Shown here: piece by piece, positions 43,879-54,156 of the stretch
Numbering within the stretch: position 1 is the first letter of the stretch
How the letters are laid out: the number at the start of each line of letters is the position of its first letter
From: UBA710 sp051656785
GTDB lineage: Bacteria; Bacillota_I; Bacilli_A; Mycoplasmatales; Metamycoplasmataceae
Assembly (NCBI GenBank): GCA_051656785.1
Contig: JBOFJK010000003.1
Span: forward strand, 62,001-126,000
Reading direction: 5' to 3'
Length of the DNA: 64,000 nucleotides
Made by a program: the position numbers and the translations under genes
The notes under the pieces: generated by a model
Told to the model about the DNA's origin: nothing
Database searches by the model: none
The model's input: the letters and a program-made list of their open reading frames with translations, nothing else

Positions 43879-44034
43879 AGTCATCGTACCCTAATAAATT
43901 TAAATAAATTAAATTTTTGTTAACCAAATTTAACAAAATTGCATTGAGTTTTTTTAATGCTTGTTTCGATTTTGATTATAATTATTGAGATTGCGATCAA
44001 TCAATATTTTGCTTAATAAGGACCTTATATTTAT

Positions 44035-45783
44035 ATGAAATATATGACAAAGAATACTAAAAAATTTTTGAGAGCCACATTGATAGTAGTGGCGGGTTTT
44101 TCACTCACAATACCATTTACACTACATCATATTAATGTAAACAATAAAACAATTAATTTGAGTAATTCATCATTAAAACAAGAAAATAATAATGAAGAAA
44201 TATTAGGTTACTTTGATGGAATGTATCTTGACAAATTATCTATCACAGCATTAGATTGATTAAATCTAGAAGTAATATTAGAATCTGATTGATTTGATGC
44301 TCATAATGTTATTCAAATAGGTCCAGAAGTAAATTTAGACCAGGAAGTTGGAATTGCCCCATTCCTTGATACAAATATTAGAAGCATTTATATACCTTCT
44401 AGAATACAGGTTATAGGTGAATATTCTTTTATGAATTCAACTATAGAGCATTTAAATTTTGAAGAAAATTCTAATTTAGAATTTATTAATGATTTTGCTT
44501 TCAAAAATACAATGGAATTATTAGAAATTAATTTACCATCTTCAATCAAAAAAATTGGAATAGAAACCTTTTCTTCTTCATCGGTGGAAACAGTTGATTT
44601 TGGAGAAAATTCACAACTAAAAATAATTAAAGCAGGTGCTTTTAAAAATTCTAAATTAGCAAACATAAATATTCCTGATTCTGTTCTTGAAATAGAGGAA
44701 GAAGTTTTCCTTAACATACCTACTTTGCTTGGTAAAAATATTTCAATGCCAAATAAACTTAAGGGTGACAATCCTCATCAAGCAAAATATGGGTTAACAC
44801 AAGAGCAATGAGATTTAATTAATTGAAGAATAATCCCTTTCCAAGGGGAAGTGTTAACTGCTGAAGAAGTAATTAATATTGGATGAACAATGAAAGATTC
44901 TATTACATTAAGTGATTGGGATACATATGCTTATAATGTTAAAAAAATTGATCATTTTACTTTTGAAAATTCAAATATTACTTCAATTGAAATTCCTATT
45001 GAAATAACAATAATTGGTGATTATGCATTTAGCAATACAACACAATTATCGATTATCAAAATAAATCCTATTTCAGAATTAACCTCAATTGGTAATAACG
45101 CTTTTGAAAATTCAGCAATTACTTCAATTGAAATTCCCAATAATGTTAATTTCATAGGTGAAAATACCTTTATAAATACGAATTCATTAACATTAGTTAC
45201 CTTACCTTATGATTTATATGTAGTAAAGGATCCTGAAACACCTAAATATGGACTTACACGTGAACAATGAGATTCAATATTACTAAATGCTATTCCAAAT
45301 CAAGGTATGATTTGTGAAATAATCGCTGAGGAATTATTAAAAGAAAATAATAATGTAATTACTTGAGATAAAATTTCATTTTATGATGGAATAGAAGAAG
45401 AAGCTTTTAGAGATACAAATATTACAGAAATTATAATTAACTACAAGGAAGGTTTTACTATTGGTAGAAATGCTTTTGCTGAAACGGATTTATTGAACAA
45501 TATTGAGCTTTCTGCAATGTATAAAGATATTATTGATGAATTAGGATTTTCAAAAACTCAAATAAACAACATTAAATATCCTTTAAATGACAGTGCTGAA
45601 ACTCCGGAATCTAATAATGTTGGTTTAGTAGCTGGAGTGCTTATAACATTAGCGGTTGGATTTGTTGGATTTTTATATGGAAAAAACAAAAAAATTAAAA
45701 AATCTCTAGCAACTGCAGAACTATTGTTAGAGGCACAAATCTCTAGCACTAACATAACTAAAATTTATTCAAAAGACGATTAA
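44035..45783 (+). CDS. BspA-like leucine-rich-repeat surface protein (paralogue 1)
   Basis: A 582-residue protein: N-terminal signal or anchor (about 10-30), then an extracellular array of LRR_5/BspA-type units (pattern F-x2-x-I-T-S-I-x-I-P-x2-V-x2-I-G), a C-terminal transmembrane helix (about residues 525-547) and a basic 35-residue cytoplasmic tail. The array is divided into modules ending in YGLT-x2-QW (around residues 257 and 407). BspA-type repeats in bacteria often mediate host adhesion. The start has no strong SD. It is paralogous to the next gene, which implies duplication. Confidence 0.82.
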
Positions 45784-45815
45784 ATTAATGATTAAAATTA
45801 ACTCATTATTCGAAA

Positions 45816-45848
45816 GAAAAATCTAGAAAGAGGGTTAGATTTTCTCTT
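45816..45848 (+). terminator. Terminator after BspA-like gene 1
   Basis: Arms AAAATCTA and TAGATTTT around a GAAAGAGGGT loop, followed by a pyrimidine-rich tail; moderate quality. Confidence 0.5.
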
Positions 45849-46014
45849 ACATAAGTGATGATGAATGAGAAAATATTGTCTGGAATATTTATTTTATATT
45901 ATTTTTTTGTTATAATTATTAATCATTCATTCATTGATAATTGCTTTTTCACTTTAGAGATCTTGCACATATCACAATTTACAATGAAAATAATTAAATG
46001 AGGTGGTAGTAATT

Positions 46015-47580
46015 ATGAAGTTAAAAAAGAATAATAAAATGAACTTTATTAAATCATTATCTTTAATAGGATTAACTTCTGTTTTAAGTATAGGAATTAT
46101 TGCTATGAATAATAACAACATCAATCAATTTAATAATTCTTTAGTGACAGATAATATTAATAATAATTTTCAATTATCAAATTCACATTCATTATTAAAT
46201 ATTTCAAATAAAAATACTAAACAATTTGAAGGAACAATTCTAACTAAAAATGTTGTCAAAAATTTAAGATGAAATACTAAATCAAATATTATATTAGAAG
46301 ATTGGATAAATGATGCTCCCAATATTACTATAATTGATAATGGTGCTTTTGAAAATTCAGCAATTACCTTAATTGAAATTCCTAACAAAATAACATTAAT
46401 TGGAGATAATGCTTTTAAAGACACTACCAGTTTATCATCAATATCAATTAGACCTGCTTCAGAATTGACAACAATAGGCAATGGTGCTTTTTATAATTCA
46501 AGAATCACATCAATTAATATTCCTAATTCAGTTACATCAATTAGTTCAAATGCTTTTAAGGACACATTCTCATTACAAGGCGGTCATATCGAAATGCAAG
46601 TAACATTAAAACAACAATCAGCAACTCCACTTTATGGATTGACTCAGGGTCAATGAAATTCTATTACTTGAAGAGAAGTTCCATTTCAAGGTCAAACTTT
46701 AACTAAAAATGAAGTTATTATTATTGGGTGAGAAAACAAATCTTCCATCACATTAGATGATTGAGCTTTAGATGCACCTAAAGTGACTAGAATTGATTCA
46801 TTTGCTTTTGGAGGCCTAAATCTTTCATCAATTGTTGTACCGAATAAAGTTACTAATGTTAGGGCTAATGCCTTCATAAATACTTTATCACTAAATTCAA
46901 TTACTCTTCCTTATCATCTATATGTAGATGCCGCTCCAATAATTCCTTATTATGGATTTACTATTAGTCAATGAGATGCAATTATTTGAAATGACTATCC
47001 TAATGTTGGCAAAATGAACAACATTATTGCGAGAGAATTATTGAGAAAAAGTACAGCAATAACTTGAAAAGAAATTTCAAAATATGATGAAATTGGCAAT
47101 GAAGCATTTAAAGATACTGACATTTCTTCAATTAGAATTGAAAGAAAAAAGAATTTTTCAATTGGAGATAATGCTTTTGAAAATACATTATTCTTAAATA
47201 ATATAGAACTTTCTATAATGTACAAAGAAGAGGTTACTAATTTTGGTCTTACTGAAGAACAAATAGCAATTATTGAATATATTGATGATGCAATCCCTCT
47301 TACATTATCCAAAAAAATTGCAATTAATGTAATAATTGTAGATGGTGTATTAGTTATATTATTTATATTTCTATGAGTATTGGATTGAAAATCTTTAAAG
47401 AGAAGAAGTCTTCTAGAGTTAGAACAAAATGATCAACTTAATGAAAATCCTCAAGAATATTTAGACAAACAATATATTAGTGAAAATGATTACTTAAATG
47501 TAAACCAAAATGATGATGAAAATTATTTTGATTTTGAAGATGAAGAATATGGTAATGAGAATTATGAGAACAAATATTAA
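46015..47580 (+). CDS. BspA-like leucine-rich-repeat surface protein (paralogue 2)
   Basis: A 521-residue paralogue of the preceding protein. Signal or anchor at about 12-28, three LRR modules separated by YGLTQGQW and YGFTISQW motifs, a final EEQIAIIEY variant, a transmembrane helix near 437-460 and an acidic, Asn/Glu/Tyr-rich cytoplasmic tail of about 60 residues (unlike the basic tail of paralogue 1). ATG 46015 is chosen because GAGGTGGT is a well-placed SD; an in-frame GTG at 46003 would put the SD inside the gene. Its stop directly abuts the tyrS stop. Confidence 0.82.
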
Positions 47581-48822
47581 TTAATATTTAATAACAAAAT
47601 AAGAACGTTTACCCCTTTTAATTAGCAAATATTTCTTGTCAAAATTAAGTGGAATAATTTTTGCATTTTCATCATTCATTATTTTACCATCTATTGAAAT
47701 TGAATTAGATGAAATGAATTCTTTTGCTTCTCTTTTTGATGAAGCAATATTAGCATTAACTAATAATTCAATCAAAGTAACTTCTTGATTTTTATTATCA
47801 TAAAAAGGAAGATCATTTTTGATACTTTCAATATCCTTTATATTTAATGTTTCAATAGTATTTTTGGATTCAAAAAGTGTAGTTGTAATTGCGATTGCAT
47901 TCATTGCTTCAGCTTTACCATGAATATCTTTAGTCACTTCAAAAGCTAAAAGTTTTTGGGCTCTTTTGTGACTTTTATTTAAACTATGTAAAATCATTTC
48001 TTGTTCTATTTCTTCAAGACTTAAAAAGGTATATCATTTAAGTAATTTTTCAATCTCATTTTCATTTATATTTACTAAATATTGATACATTGCAAAAGGA
48101 GATGTTTTTTCTTTGTTTAATCAAATAGGCTGACCCACTGATTTCCCAAATTTATTACCATTTGAATCAGTCAATAAATTTAGTGTAATTCCTAAAGCAT
48201 CATTTTCACCCAACTTTTTTCTAATAAGCTCAAGTCCAGTTGTAATATTACCTCATTGATCACTTCCTCCGGCCTGAATTTTAATATTAAAGTTTTCATA
48301 TAATAATCTAAAATCATTTCCCTGAATTAATTGATATGAAAATTCTGTAAATGATAGTCCACATTCAATTCTTGTATTTACTGATTCTTTTGACATCATA
48401 TAGTTAATAGTGATATTTTTTCCAACATCTCTTAAAAAATCTAGAAATGACACATCACTATAGAAGTCATAATTATCAATTACTTTTAAATTAAAGGCTT
48501 CAAGTTGTTTTTTTATTTTTAATTTATTTTTAACAACTATTTCATTAGATAATAAAACACGCTCTGAATTCTTAAATGATGGATCACCAATCATTCCGGT
48601 TGCCCCACCAATAATGGCATAAGATTTTAAACCTGCATTTTGAAAATGCTTAAGAAGAGTTATTGGAATATAGTTTCCTAAATGTAATGATTCAGCTGTT
48701 GGATCAAAACCAATGTATATACCGTCCCCTTTTTTAAGGTTACCAATCTTTTCTTCATTAGTTATATTCTTGATGATTTCTCTGGATTTTAAATCTTTAA
48801 TTAATTCTAATATTTCTTTCAT
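47581..48822 (-). CDS. tyrS: Tyrosyl-tRNA synthetase
   Basis: Class I synthetase, 413 residues. IYIGFDPTAESLHLGN holds the HIGH-equivalent HLGN, GGATGMIGDPS follows, QAGGSDQWGNI is the tyrosine-specific block, and KFGKS replaces KMSKS as usual in TyrRS. A C-terminal S4-like RNA-binding domain is present (VNANIASSKREAKEFISS). The upstream YtpR-like gene ends 15 bp before it, indicating an operon. It is tail-to-tail with the BspA-like gene with no intervening base. Confidence 0.95.
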
Positions 48823-48837
48823 ATAAATTCTTTCTAC

Positions 48838-49425
48838 TTAAAAGTTAAATTCCTCACCAATATTGAAATCATTCATTGGAATTATACCTTCTTTATCTAT
48901 TCCTAATGATTTTCATGAACAAATCATTCCTTGAGATTGCACACCCATAATTTTTGATTCACCAATAATCATTCCAGTTCCCAAAATAGCATTATCAATG
49001 GCAAAAAGATATTTACCACCAACTATTAAATCTCCAACATTGGTAATAATTGTTAATTCTTTACTTTCCTTAGTTTCAACATAAAGAATTTTTAATCTAT
49101 TATTTTTTGGATGATTTTTGATTTCATTAACTATTCCAATTCTGAAAAAAGTATTATTTTTAGCAAATTTCATTTCACTTGGAAATTTTTTAACTATTTT
49201 TTTAAAATTATCATCTGAAAAACTATGATATCCTTCCTTAATATCATTAAACTCATTTTTATAATTAAAGATATTTATTCCAAGTAAATTAGAATTTTCT
49301 CCATAAATAAAAACATAACTTTCCTTAATTTTTGAGGTAATTTCACCCGAAAATGCACTTAAAATTATGATGAGATTATTTCCATTATTAAATATTTGGT
49401 TTTTATTTGTTAATGAAATAGACAT
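48838..49425 (-). CDS. YtpR-like protein with tRNA-binding (OB) domain
   Basis: A 195-residue protein. The C-terminal half is the EMAP/Arc1p-like tRNA-binding domain found at the N-terminus of PheT: IGIVNEIKNHPKNNRLKILY, then the glycine-rich VGDLIVGGKYLFAI and GVQSQGMICSW. The N-terminal 90 residues match the YtpR-type extension. Free-standing YtpR proteins are common in Firmicutes; the function is thought to involve tRNA or redox chemistry but is unsettled. Gene order with tyrS suggests a translation role. The promoter is leaderless-type. Confidence 0.82.
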
Positions 49426-49432
49426 ATTTGAA

Positions 49433-49438
49433 ATTATA
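49433..49438 (-). promoter_or_regulatory. -10 box of the ytpR-like/tyrS unit, leaderless arrangement
   Basis: TATAAT on the minus strand, 7 nt before the ATG at 49425. Confidence 0.55.
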
Positions 49439-49570
49439 ATGTAAAACCTTTTATAAAAGGTAAATATTCTGCAATTAACTCATACTTTGTTATTATTTGA
49501 AAACTTTTAATAAAATGATATTTTTATCTTTATAATAAATGAATATTATAAATAATAAATCGAGGAAAAA

Positions 49571-50236
49571 ATGCTTAAAAATGAATTTCAAAAAATAAAA
49601 ATTTCTAATAGTTATGCTATTGGAGGAATGATTGGAGCAGGCAAATCAACGCTTTCTAGAGCTTTAGCTAAAGAGCTTGATGCTGATGTGGTATATGAAC
49701 TAAATGAAGATGATAAATTACAAAATTTATTGTTAGAAAAACTATATGAAGGAGATAAAACTTCTGCAATTGCCTTCCAAGTTTATTTCTTTTGTGCAAG
49801 GTTCGACAATTATAAAAAAGGAATTTCTGATAATAATTTAACAGTTTTCGACAGGACAATTTTTGAAGATAGATTATTTGCACACCAAAATATGACCTCA
49901 GATCCTGTAATGTTCGGATTTTATGATAGCATGTGGCATGACAAGGTGAAAGAACTTATTTATTCTGTTGGAGTTCCAAAATTATATATAATTCTTGATC
50001 TTAAATGAGAAGAGTTCAAAGACCGTATTTTTAGACGTGGAAGAAAATCTGAAGTTGAGAATTTTTCTAAAAATGAAACTTATTTCAAATCAATTCATAG
50101 TGTATACTTAAAATATCTTGTTGATGTTTGTCATGTTTATGGAATTAATCACATCATCATTGATGCTTCTTTAACGACTGAGCAACAAATTCATTTGATT
50201 AGAAATAAAATAAAAAAAGATAAGCTGGAAAGCTAG
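49571..50236 (+). CDS. Deoxynucleoside kinase (dAK/dGK family)
   Basis: Phosphorylates deoxynucleosides for dNTP salvage, on which mycoplasmas rely. The 221-residue protein has P-loop GMIGAGKST (about 18-26), the catalytic FDRTIFEDRLFA (DRS/DRT motif) and the arginine-rich lid RIFRRGRKSE. Substrate (dA, dG or broader) cannot be fixed. SD GAGGAAA 6 nt before the ATG. Trp occurs both as TGG (DSMW) and as TGA. Confidence 0.9.
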
Positions 50237-50257
50237 AAAATTGATGTCAAAACAATT

Positions 50258-51055
50258 ATGAAAATATTAAAGAATAATGTAGGATTTTACAAATTCATAC
50301 CTGCTAAAAATAGATTAAAAGGAACAATTATTTTTGTTCATGGTTTTGCAACCAATAGCAATTATCATGACAATGTTGCAGAAAAATTCATTGATTATGA
50401 TTACTATGCATTTGAACTTCCGGGTCATGGTTACACTGAATATGATCAATCTAAAAAAATTGATTTAAGTATTTTTGTTGATTTTTGCATTAATATGATT
50501 GATGAATTACAATTAAATAAATTTATTTTAATAGGACATTCTATGGGAGGTTCTTTAGTTTTAAGAATAGCCGAAAAGATTGGTGAAAAGATTCATAAAC
50601 TTATTGTTGTAACTCCAATGAATTCAGCAGTTTCATTAAGCACTCTTAGATTTTATTTTTTATTTACACCTAAAAGTTTCAACAAAACATTAGCATTAAA
50701 TAATGTTTTATATTTAGATCTGACTAAGACATTAGGTCCTGATATTGATCATTTTATTAGTAAAGAGCATAAGTATCAAATTGAGAATTTAGCATTTTTT
50801 AAAAAATTAAAAAAGAAATTATATAGTCCAAAAAATGTTAAAGACTGTATAAAGTCTGAAAAAGCACTTACATTACCAACACTTCTAATAGTAGGTGAAC
50901 ATGATAAAACCATTCCTTACAAATCGGCAATTAGAGCTATAAAAAAATCAAATAGACCTTATGTTCAAGTTTCTATTTTTAAAAATTCAGCTCACATTCC
51001 ATTTAAGGAAGAACCAGAAAAATATGTTAAAGAAATCATTGATTTTATTGAATAA
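50258..51055 (+). CDS. Alpha/beta-fold hydrolase (lysophospholipase/esterase-like)
   Basis: A 265-residue serine hydrolase. Oxyanion region FVHGFATNSNYHD, nucleophile elbow GHSMGG (Ser about 96), acid in LIVGEHDKTIP and His in NSAHIPF complete a triad. Resembles monoacylglycerol lipase or esterase homologues that are abundant in mycoplasmas and can act on host lipids. No signal peptide, so cytosolic. Closely follows the deoxynucleoside kinase, probably one transcript. Confidence 0.85.
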   Translation: MKILKNNVGFYKFIPAKNRLKGTIIFVHGFATNSNYHDNVAEKFIDYDYYAFELPGHGYTEYDQSKKIDLSIFVDFCINMIDELQLNKFILIGHSMGGSLVLRIAEKIGEKIHKLIVVTPMNSAVSLSTLRFYFLFTPKSFNKTLALNNVLYLDLTKTLGPDIDHFISKEHKYQIENLAFFKKLKKKLYSPKNVKDCIKSEKALTLPTLLIVGEHDKTIPYKSAIRAIKKSNRPYVQVSIFKNSAHIPFKEEPEKYVKEIIDFIE

Positions 51056-51089
51056 AAAAAATGTTTATTAGACACTTTATTATTATGGA

Positions 51090-51120
51090 ATAAATTCTTG
51101 TAAGAATATTTATTTTTGTT
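51090..51120. terminator. Convergent terminator after the hydrolase
   Basis: Interrupted stem ATAAA-TTCTT / AAGAA-TATTTAT with a GT loop core and TTTTTGTT tail. It lies between the hydrolase and the oppositely oriented small peptide gene. Confidence 0.55.
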
Positions 51121-51137
51121 GTAAATATTAAGAAATT

Positions 51138-51386
51138 TTAATCAATAAAGGTTATCTTGTTTGGAATACCTGTTGATTTATCTTCATACTTTTCTCATTT
51201 AGATGAAGTACCATCTTTTGACTTCACTTCTCCCTTATCACTAAATAATAATTTAAATGATGTGACAAGAGATGCTACCGCAGGGACAACTAATGGAATT
51301 AATCCGCCTAAAAATATAAGTGAACTACCGCCATATGTTTGAGCAGCTTTTTCATTGCTAATTTTCTTAAAACCAGTTTTATTCAT
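51138..51386 (-). CDS. Small peptide with bacteriocin-type double-glycine leader
   Basis: An 82-residue product with a near-perfect SD (AAGGAGGT) 7 nt before the ATG. Residues 1-20 resemble a double-glycine leader: hydrophobic at -12 (Ile9), Ser at -11, Ala at -7, and Gly19-Gly20 after AAQTY. Next comes a hydrophobic, Gly-containing segment of about 28 residues, then a hydrophilic Lys/Asp/Ser tail with one TGA-encoded Trp. This layout fits unmodified (class II) bacteriocins processed by C39-type ABC transporters. No such transporter or immunity gene is visible nearby. A small membrane protein unrelated to bacteriocins is the alternative. Confidence 0.65.
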
Positions 51387-51430
51387 TGAAACCTCCTTTC
51401 AGTATATATTCCAAAAATGAACAATTTAAG

Positions 51431-51440
51431 AAAAAAAAAA
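51431..51440. repeat. A10 homopolymer upstream of the double-glycine peptide gene
   Basis: Ten A on the plus strand (T10 on the coding strand) immediately upstream of the likely -35 of the peptide gene, about 45-54 nt before its ATG. Confidence 0.7.
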
Positions 51441-51524
51441 TTAAATTAATAATAAAGCGTCTCAAAATTCTCTTGTTTTAATTATTTTATTAAAATAAAT
51501 TCAATAAATAATTTAACAACTCTT

Positions 51525-51530
51525 TATAAT
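51525..51530 (+). promoter_or_regulatory. -10 box of holA, leaderless arrangement
   Basis: TATAAT, 6 nt before the ATG at 51537; no SD. Confidence 0.55.
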
Positions 51531-51536
51531 TTAGTT

Positions 51537-52463
51537 ATGTATTTTATTTATGGAGAAGAATTATTTTTAATTGATAAAGAAATTAAAAAAATATTAAAAG
51601 AAAATGGGACTGAAAAACCGATATTTTTTGATGCTGAATCTTCTATTTATGATGTTCTTAATGAAATCAACACTTTTTCAATATTTGATGATAAAAAAGT
51701 GATTGTTTTAAAAGACTTTAGTTTATTAACTAAATCAAATATTGCTTATGATAAAGAAATTATAAATTCAATTAATAATAAGAATAAAAATTGTATTTTG
51801 ATTTTTACATTTTCAAATGTGAAACCAAAATCACTATCAACATTATTTCAATATTTATTAGATAATGCCACAATAAAAGAAGTAAAAAAATATAGTAATA
51901 CTGAATTAAGTGGAGTTATTCAAGAAATTGTTAAATCAAAAGGTGGGAATATTTTGAATATTAATGCTATTTTATTGTCAATTAAATTACCAAATGATTT
52001 AAATTTAATTATTAGAGAAATTGATAAACTTTTACTAGAAAATAAAGAAATAACAAAAGATATGATTAAAAACTCAATTGCTAAATATCATTCTAATAAC
52101 ATTTTTGAATTTATAAACTCTTTACAGGAATCAGATGCTTCAGGATTATTTAGGGCATATAAAGAAAGAGTTGATAATGGTGATTCAATTGTTAATTTAG
52201 TATCACAATTATCAAATGCTTTAATTCTCTGCAGTAATATATATTCATATAAAGTAGGCAATATGAGAATTGAAGAAATTGCTGATCAATTAAAAATTCA
52301 TATCTTTAGAGTCAAAAAAGCTGATGAATTATTAAAAACAATGGGTATTGAGAAAATTAAAAAAATCATTCAAATGCTATCAGATTTAGATTCAAATATT
52401 AAATCAGGTAAAATTGATGAAGTGATTGGTTTTGAAAAACTTCTTTTAGAAATCATACGTTAA
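51537..52463 (+). CDS. holA: DNA polymerase III delta subunit
   Basis: Clamp-loader subunit that opens the sliding clamp. The 308-residue protein begins MYFIYGEELFLIDKE, the usual HolA start, with degenerate AAA-like domains I-II and the collar domain, in which helices such as NIFEFINSLQESDASGLFRAY and ILCSNIYSYKVGNMRIEEIA correspond to family blocks. No Walker A, as expected for delta. An internal TGA is not needed. The following gene begins 17 bp later with its own promoter overlapping the holA end. Confidence 0.88.
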   Translation: MYFIYGEELFLIDKEIKKILKENGTEKPIFFDAESSIYDVLNEINTFSIFDDKKVIVLKDFSLLTKSNIAYDKEIINSINNKNKNCILIFTFSNVKPKSLSTLFQYLLDNATIKEVKKYSNTELSGVIQEIVKSKGGNILNINAILLSIKLPNDLNLIIREIDKLLLENKEITKDMIKNSIAKYHSNNIFEFINSLQESDASGLFRAYKERVDNGDSIVNLVSQLSNALILCSNIYSYKVGNMRIEEIADQLKIHIFRVKKADELLKTMGIEKIKKIIQMLSDLDSNIKSGKIDEVIGFEKLLLEIIR

Positions 52464-52468
52464 TTTTG

Positions 52469-52474
52469 TATAAT
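52469..52474 (+). promoter_or_regulatory. -10 box of the GH13-like gene, leaderless arrangement
   Basis: TG-TATAAT, 6 nt before the ATG at 52481; no SD. Confidence 0.55.
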
Positions 52475-52480
52475 TTTTAA

Positions 52481-54022
52481 ATGTTAAATAAAAGAAGTAA
52501 TAAACTAATATTTTATGAAGTTAATCCCTTATTTTTTTATGATTCCAATGATGATGGTTATGGAGACTTTAATGGTATCTCGAAAAAAATTGACTATTTT
52601 TCTTTTATTGATATTGATTGCGTAATTATTCCTGATATTTTTAATAATTATAGTGAGCTTATGTTATCGGAGTTTGTTGAATTTAAAAATAAGTATGGAA
52701 AAATTGATGATATTAAAAATATGATTGCTAATTTTGAAGCAAAGAAAATTAATTTTGCTGTAGAAATAAATATTAAAGATATTAAAAAATCATTATTATT
52801 TTCTAGAAATGGAATTATTGATAATGAACAATTTGGTGAATCTAAGAAAGCTTTTTTCCTTCATATAAATCAATCAGAAAATCAATCAGAAAATTGAAAT
52901 TCTAAAAAATCAATCGAATCATTTAAAAAGATAATAAGATTTTGAACTTCTTTAAATGTGACCAATTTTGTTTTTGTTAATTTTGAAAGATTGTTCAATA
53001 AAAATGAAGTATTTAGTACAACATCTAAAGAGCAATTATCTGAACTATATAAGCTTACCAAAAACATTAATTTAAACGCAACCATCATTTTAAAATCAGG
53101 TTTATTAACACCAGAAAATATTTCTGCTTGCTTAAAAGAAATTCCAAAAGTTGCTGACTATTTTATTGATACATCTTATTCATTGTTGGGGACAAATCCA
53201 AAAACAAAAAATGATTTAATTGAGAAATTTAAACCATCCAAACTATTTAAGAAAATTGAGAAAGCCACATTAGATAATAATCTTAATCATAATATTATTA
53301 TGTCTTTAGGTTCTTCTCTTTCAGGTCGTATCAATTCAAGATGGGGAGATGAAAAATCCTTTAATTCATTGGCATCTAAAGCTTTTTTAGCAGTTTCACA
53401 ACTTAGTCCTTCATCTTCATTGATTTATTATGGTGATGAATTAGGTACCTTGAAAATAGATATGAAAAACATTCATGACTTTCATGATATTTATGCAATT
53501 GAAAGAAAAAGATTAATGCAATCTCAAGGTCAAAGGGGGGGTGATTTTTTTAATGCTCAGCAATATTTATCACCAATTAATACTCAATCATTATTTCAAT
53601 GAGATAATTCTATTAATGGTGGTTTTTCTAAAGGTAAAGTAACTATTAGAAAAATTTCATCTACTTATAAAAATATTAATGTTGCTAAACAATATAATGA
53701 TTTTGATTCATCTTTATATTTCTTAAAAACACTTATTGAATTTACGAGAAATCCTATTTATAGAAGTTTCTTTAATGATGATAAAGCAACTATTAAAGTT
53801 ACATTAATTTCACAAGCAGTAATTAAATATAGCTACAAATTGAATGATGAGAAACTTTATGTGTTTATAAATGTTTCTAAGAATTGAAGAAATGTCAATA
53901 TTAGTGAAAAATTAATAGTTGTATTATCTAATTATTCTAATAAGACTTATAATAATAAAATTAAAATGCTTGCTCCATTTGAGACAATAATTTTATTCCC
54001 TAAAAAAGAGTACAATCAATAA
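52481..54022 (+). CDS. GH13 alpha-glucosidase-like protein lacking catalytic residues
   Basis: A 513-residue cytosolic protein that follows oligo-1,6-glucosidase or trehalose-6-phosphate hydrolase from end to end. FYEVNPLFFYDSNDDGYGDF matches the start of the barrel, the calcium-like NDDGYGD loop is intact, and SRWGDEKSF, IYYGDELG, the QWD-x6-GGF block and a C-terminal beta domain all align. Each catalytic region is altered. Region I (DxxxNH) reads AVEINIKDI. The nucleophile block GFRxD reads NFVFVNFERL. The NHDQPR block reads GSSLSGR. It is therefore probably not a hydrolase. No truncation or frameshift is seen, so it appears maintained. A 12-bp tandem duplication at about 52872-52895 gives NQSENQSEN. 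Confidence 0.78.
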
Positions 54023-54042
54023 AAATATTTTCTAAAATTTGA

Positions 54043-54140
54043 TATAATTACCTTACAATACATCAAGACAGTAACTGTGAAAACTTAATTCGTTGCCGAA
54101 TGTATATGCTTTTTAAAAGTCAAGTATTGTAAATAAAATA
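54043..54140 (+). promoter_or_regulatory. Promoter and ribosomal L10 leader
   Basis: TATAAT at 54043-54048 is followed by an untranslated leader containing AGACAG, then CTG-TGAAAA-CTTAAT and TTGCCGAA (54065-54099). These are the conserved elements of the Firmicute L10 leader that L10(L12)4 binds to repress its own operon. The leader ends before the SD AAAGGA at about 54144. Confidence 0.75.
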
Positions 54141-54156
54141 TATGAAAGGAACATTA

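Noticed and set aside
43941..43968. Terminator after aspS
   Set aside because: Only a 5-bp GCATT/AATGC stem with a long T-rich loop; too weak to list as a feature.
52871..52895. 12-bp tandem duplication in the GH13-like gene as a phase-variation repeat
   Set aside because: Only two in-frame copies, so changes would not shift the frame; treated as a simple duplication.
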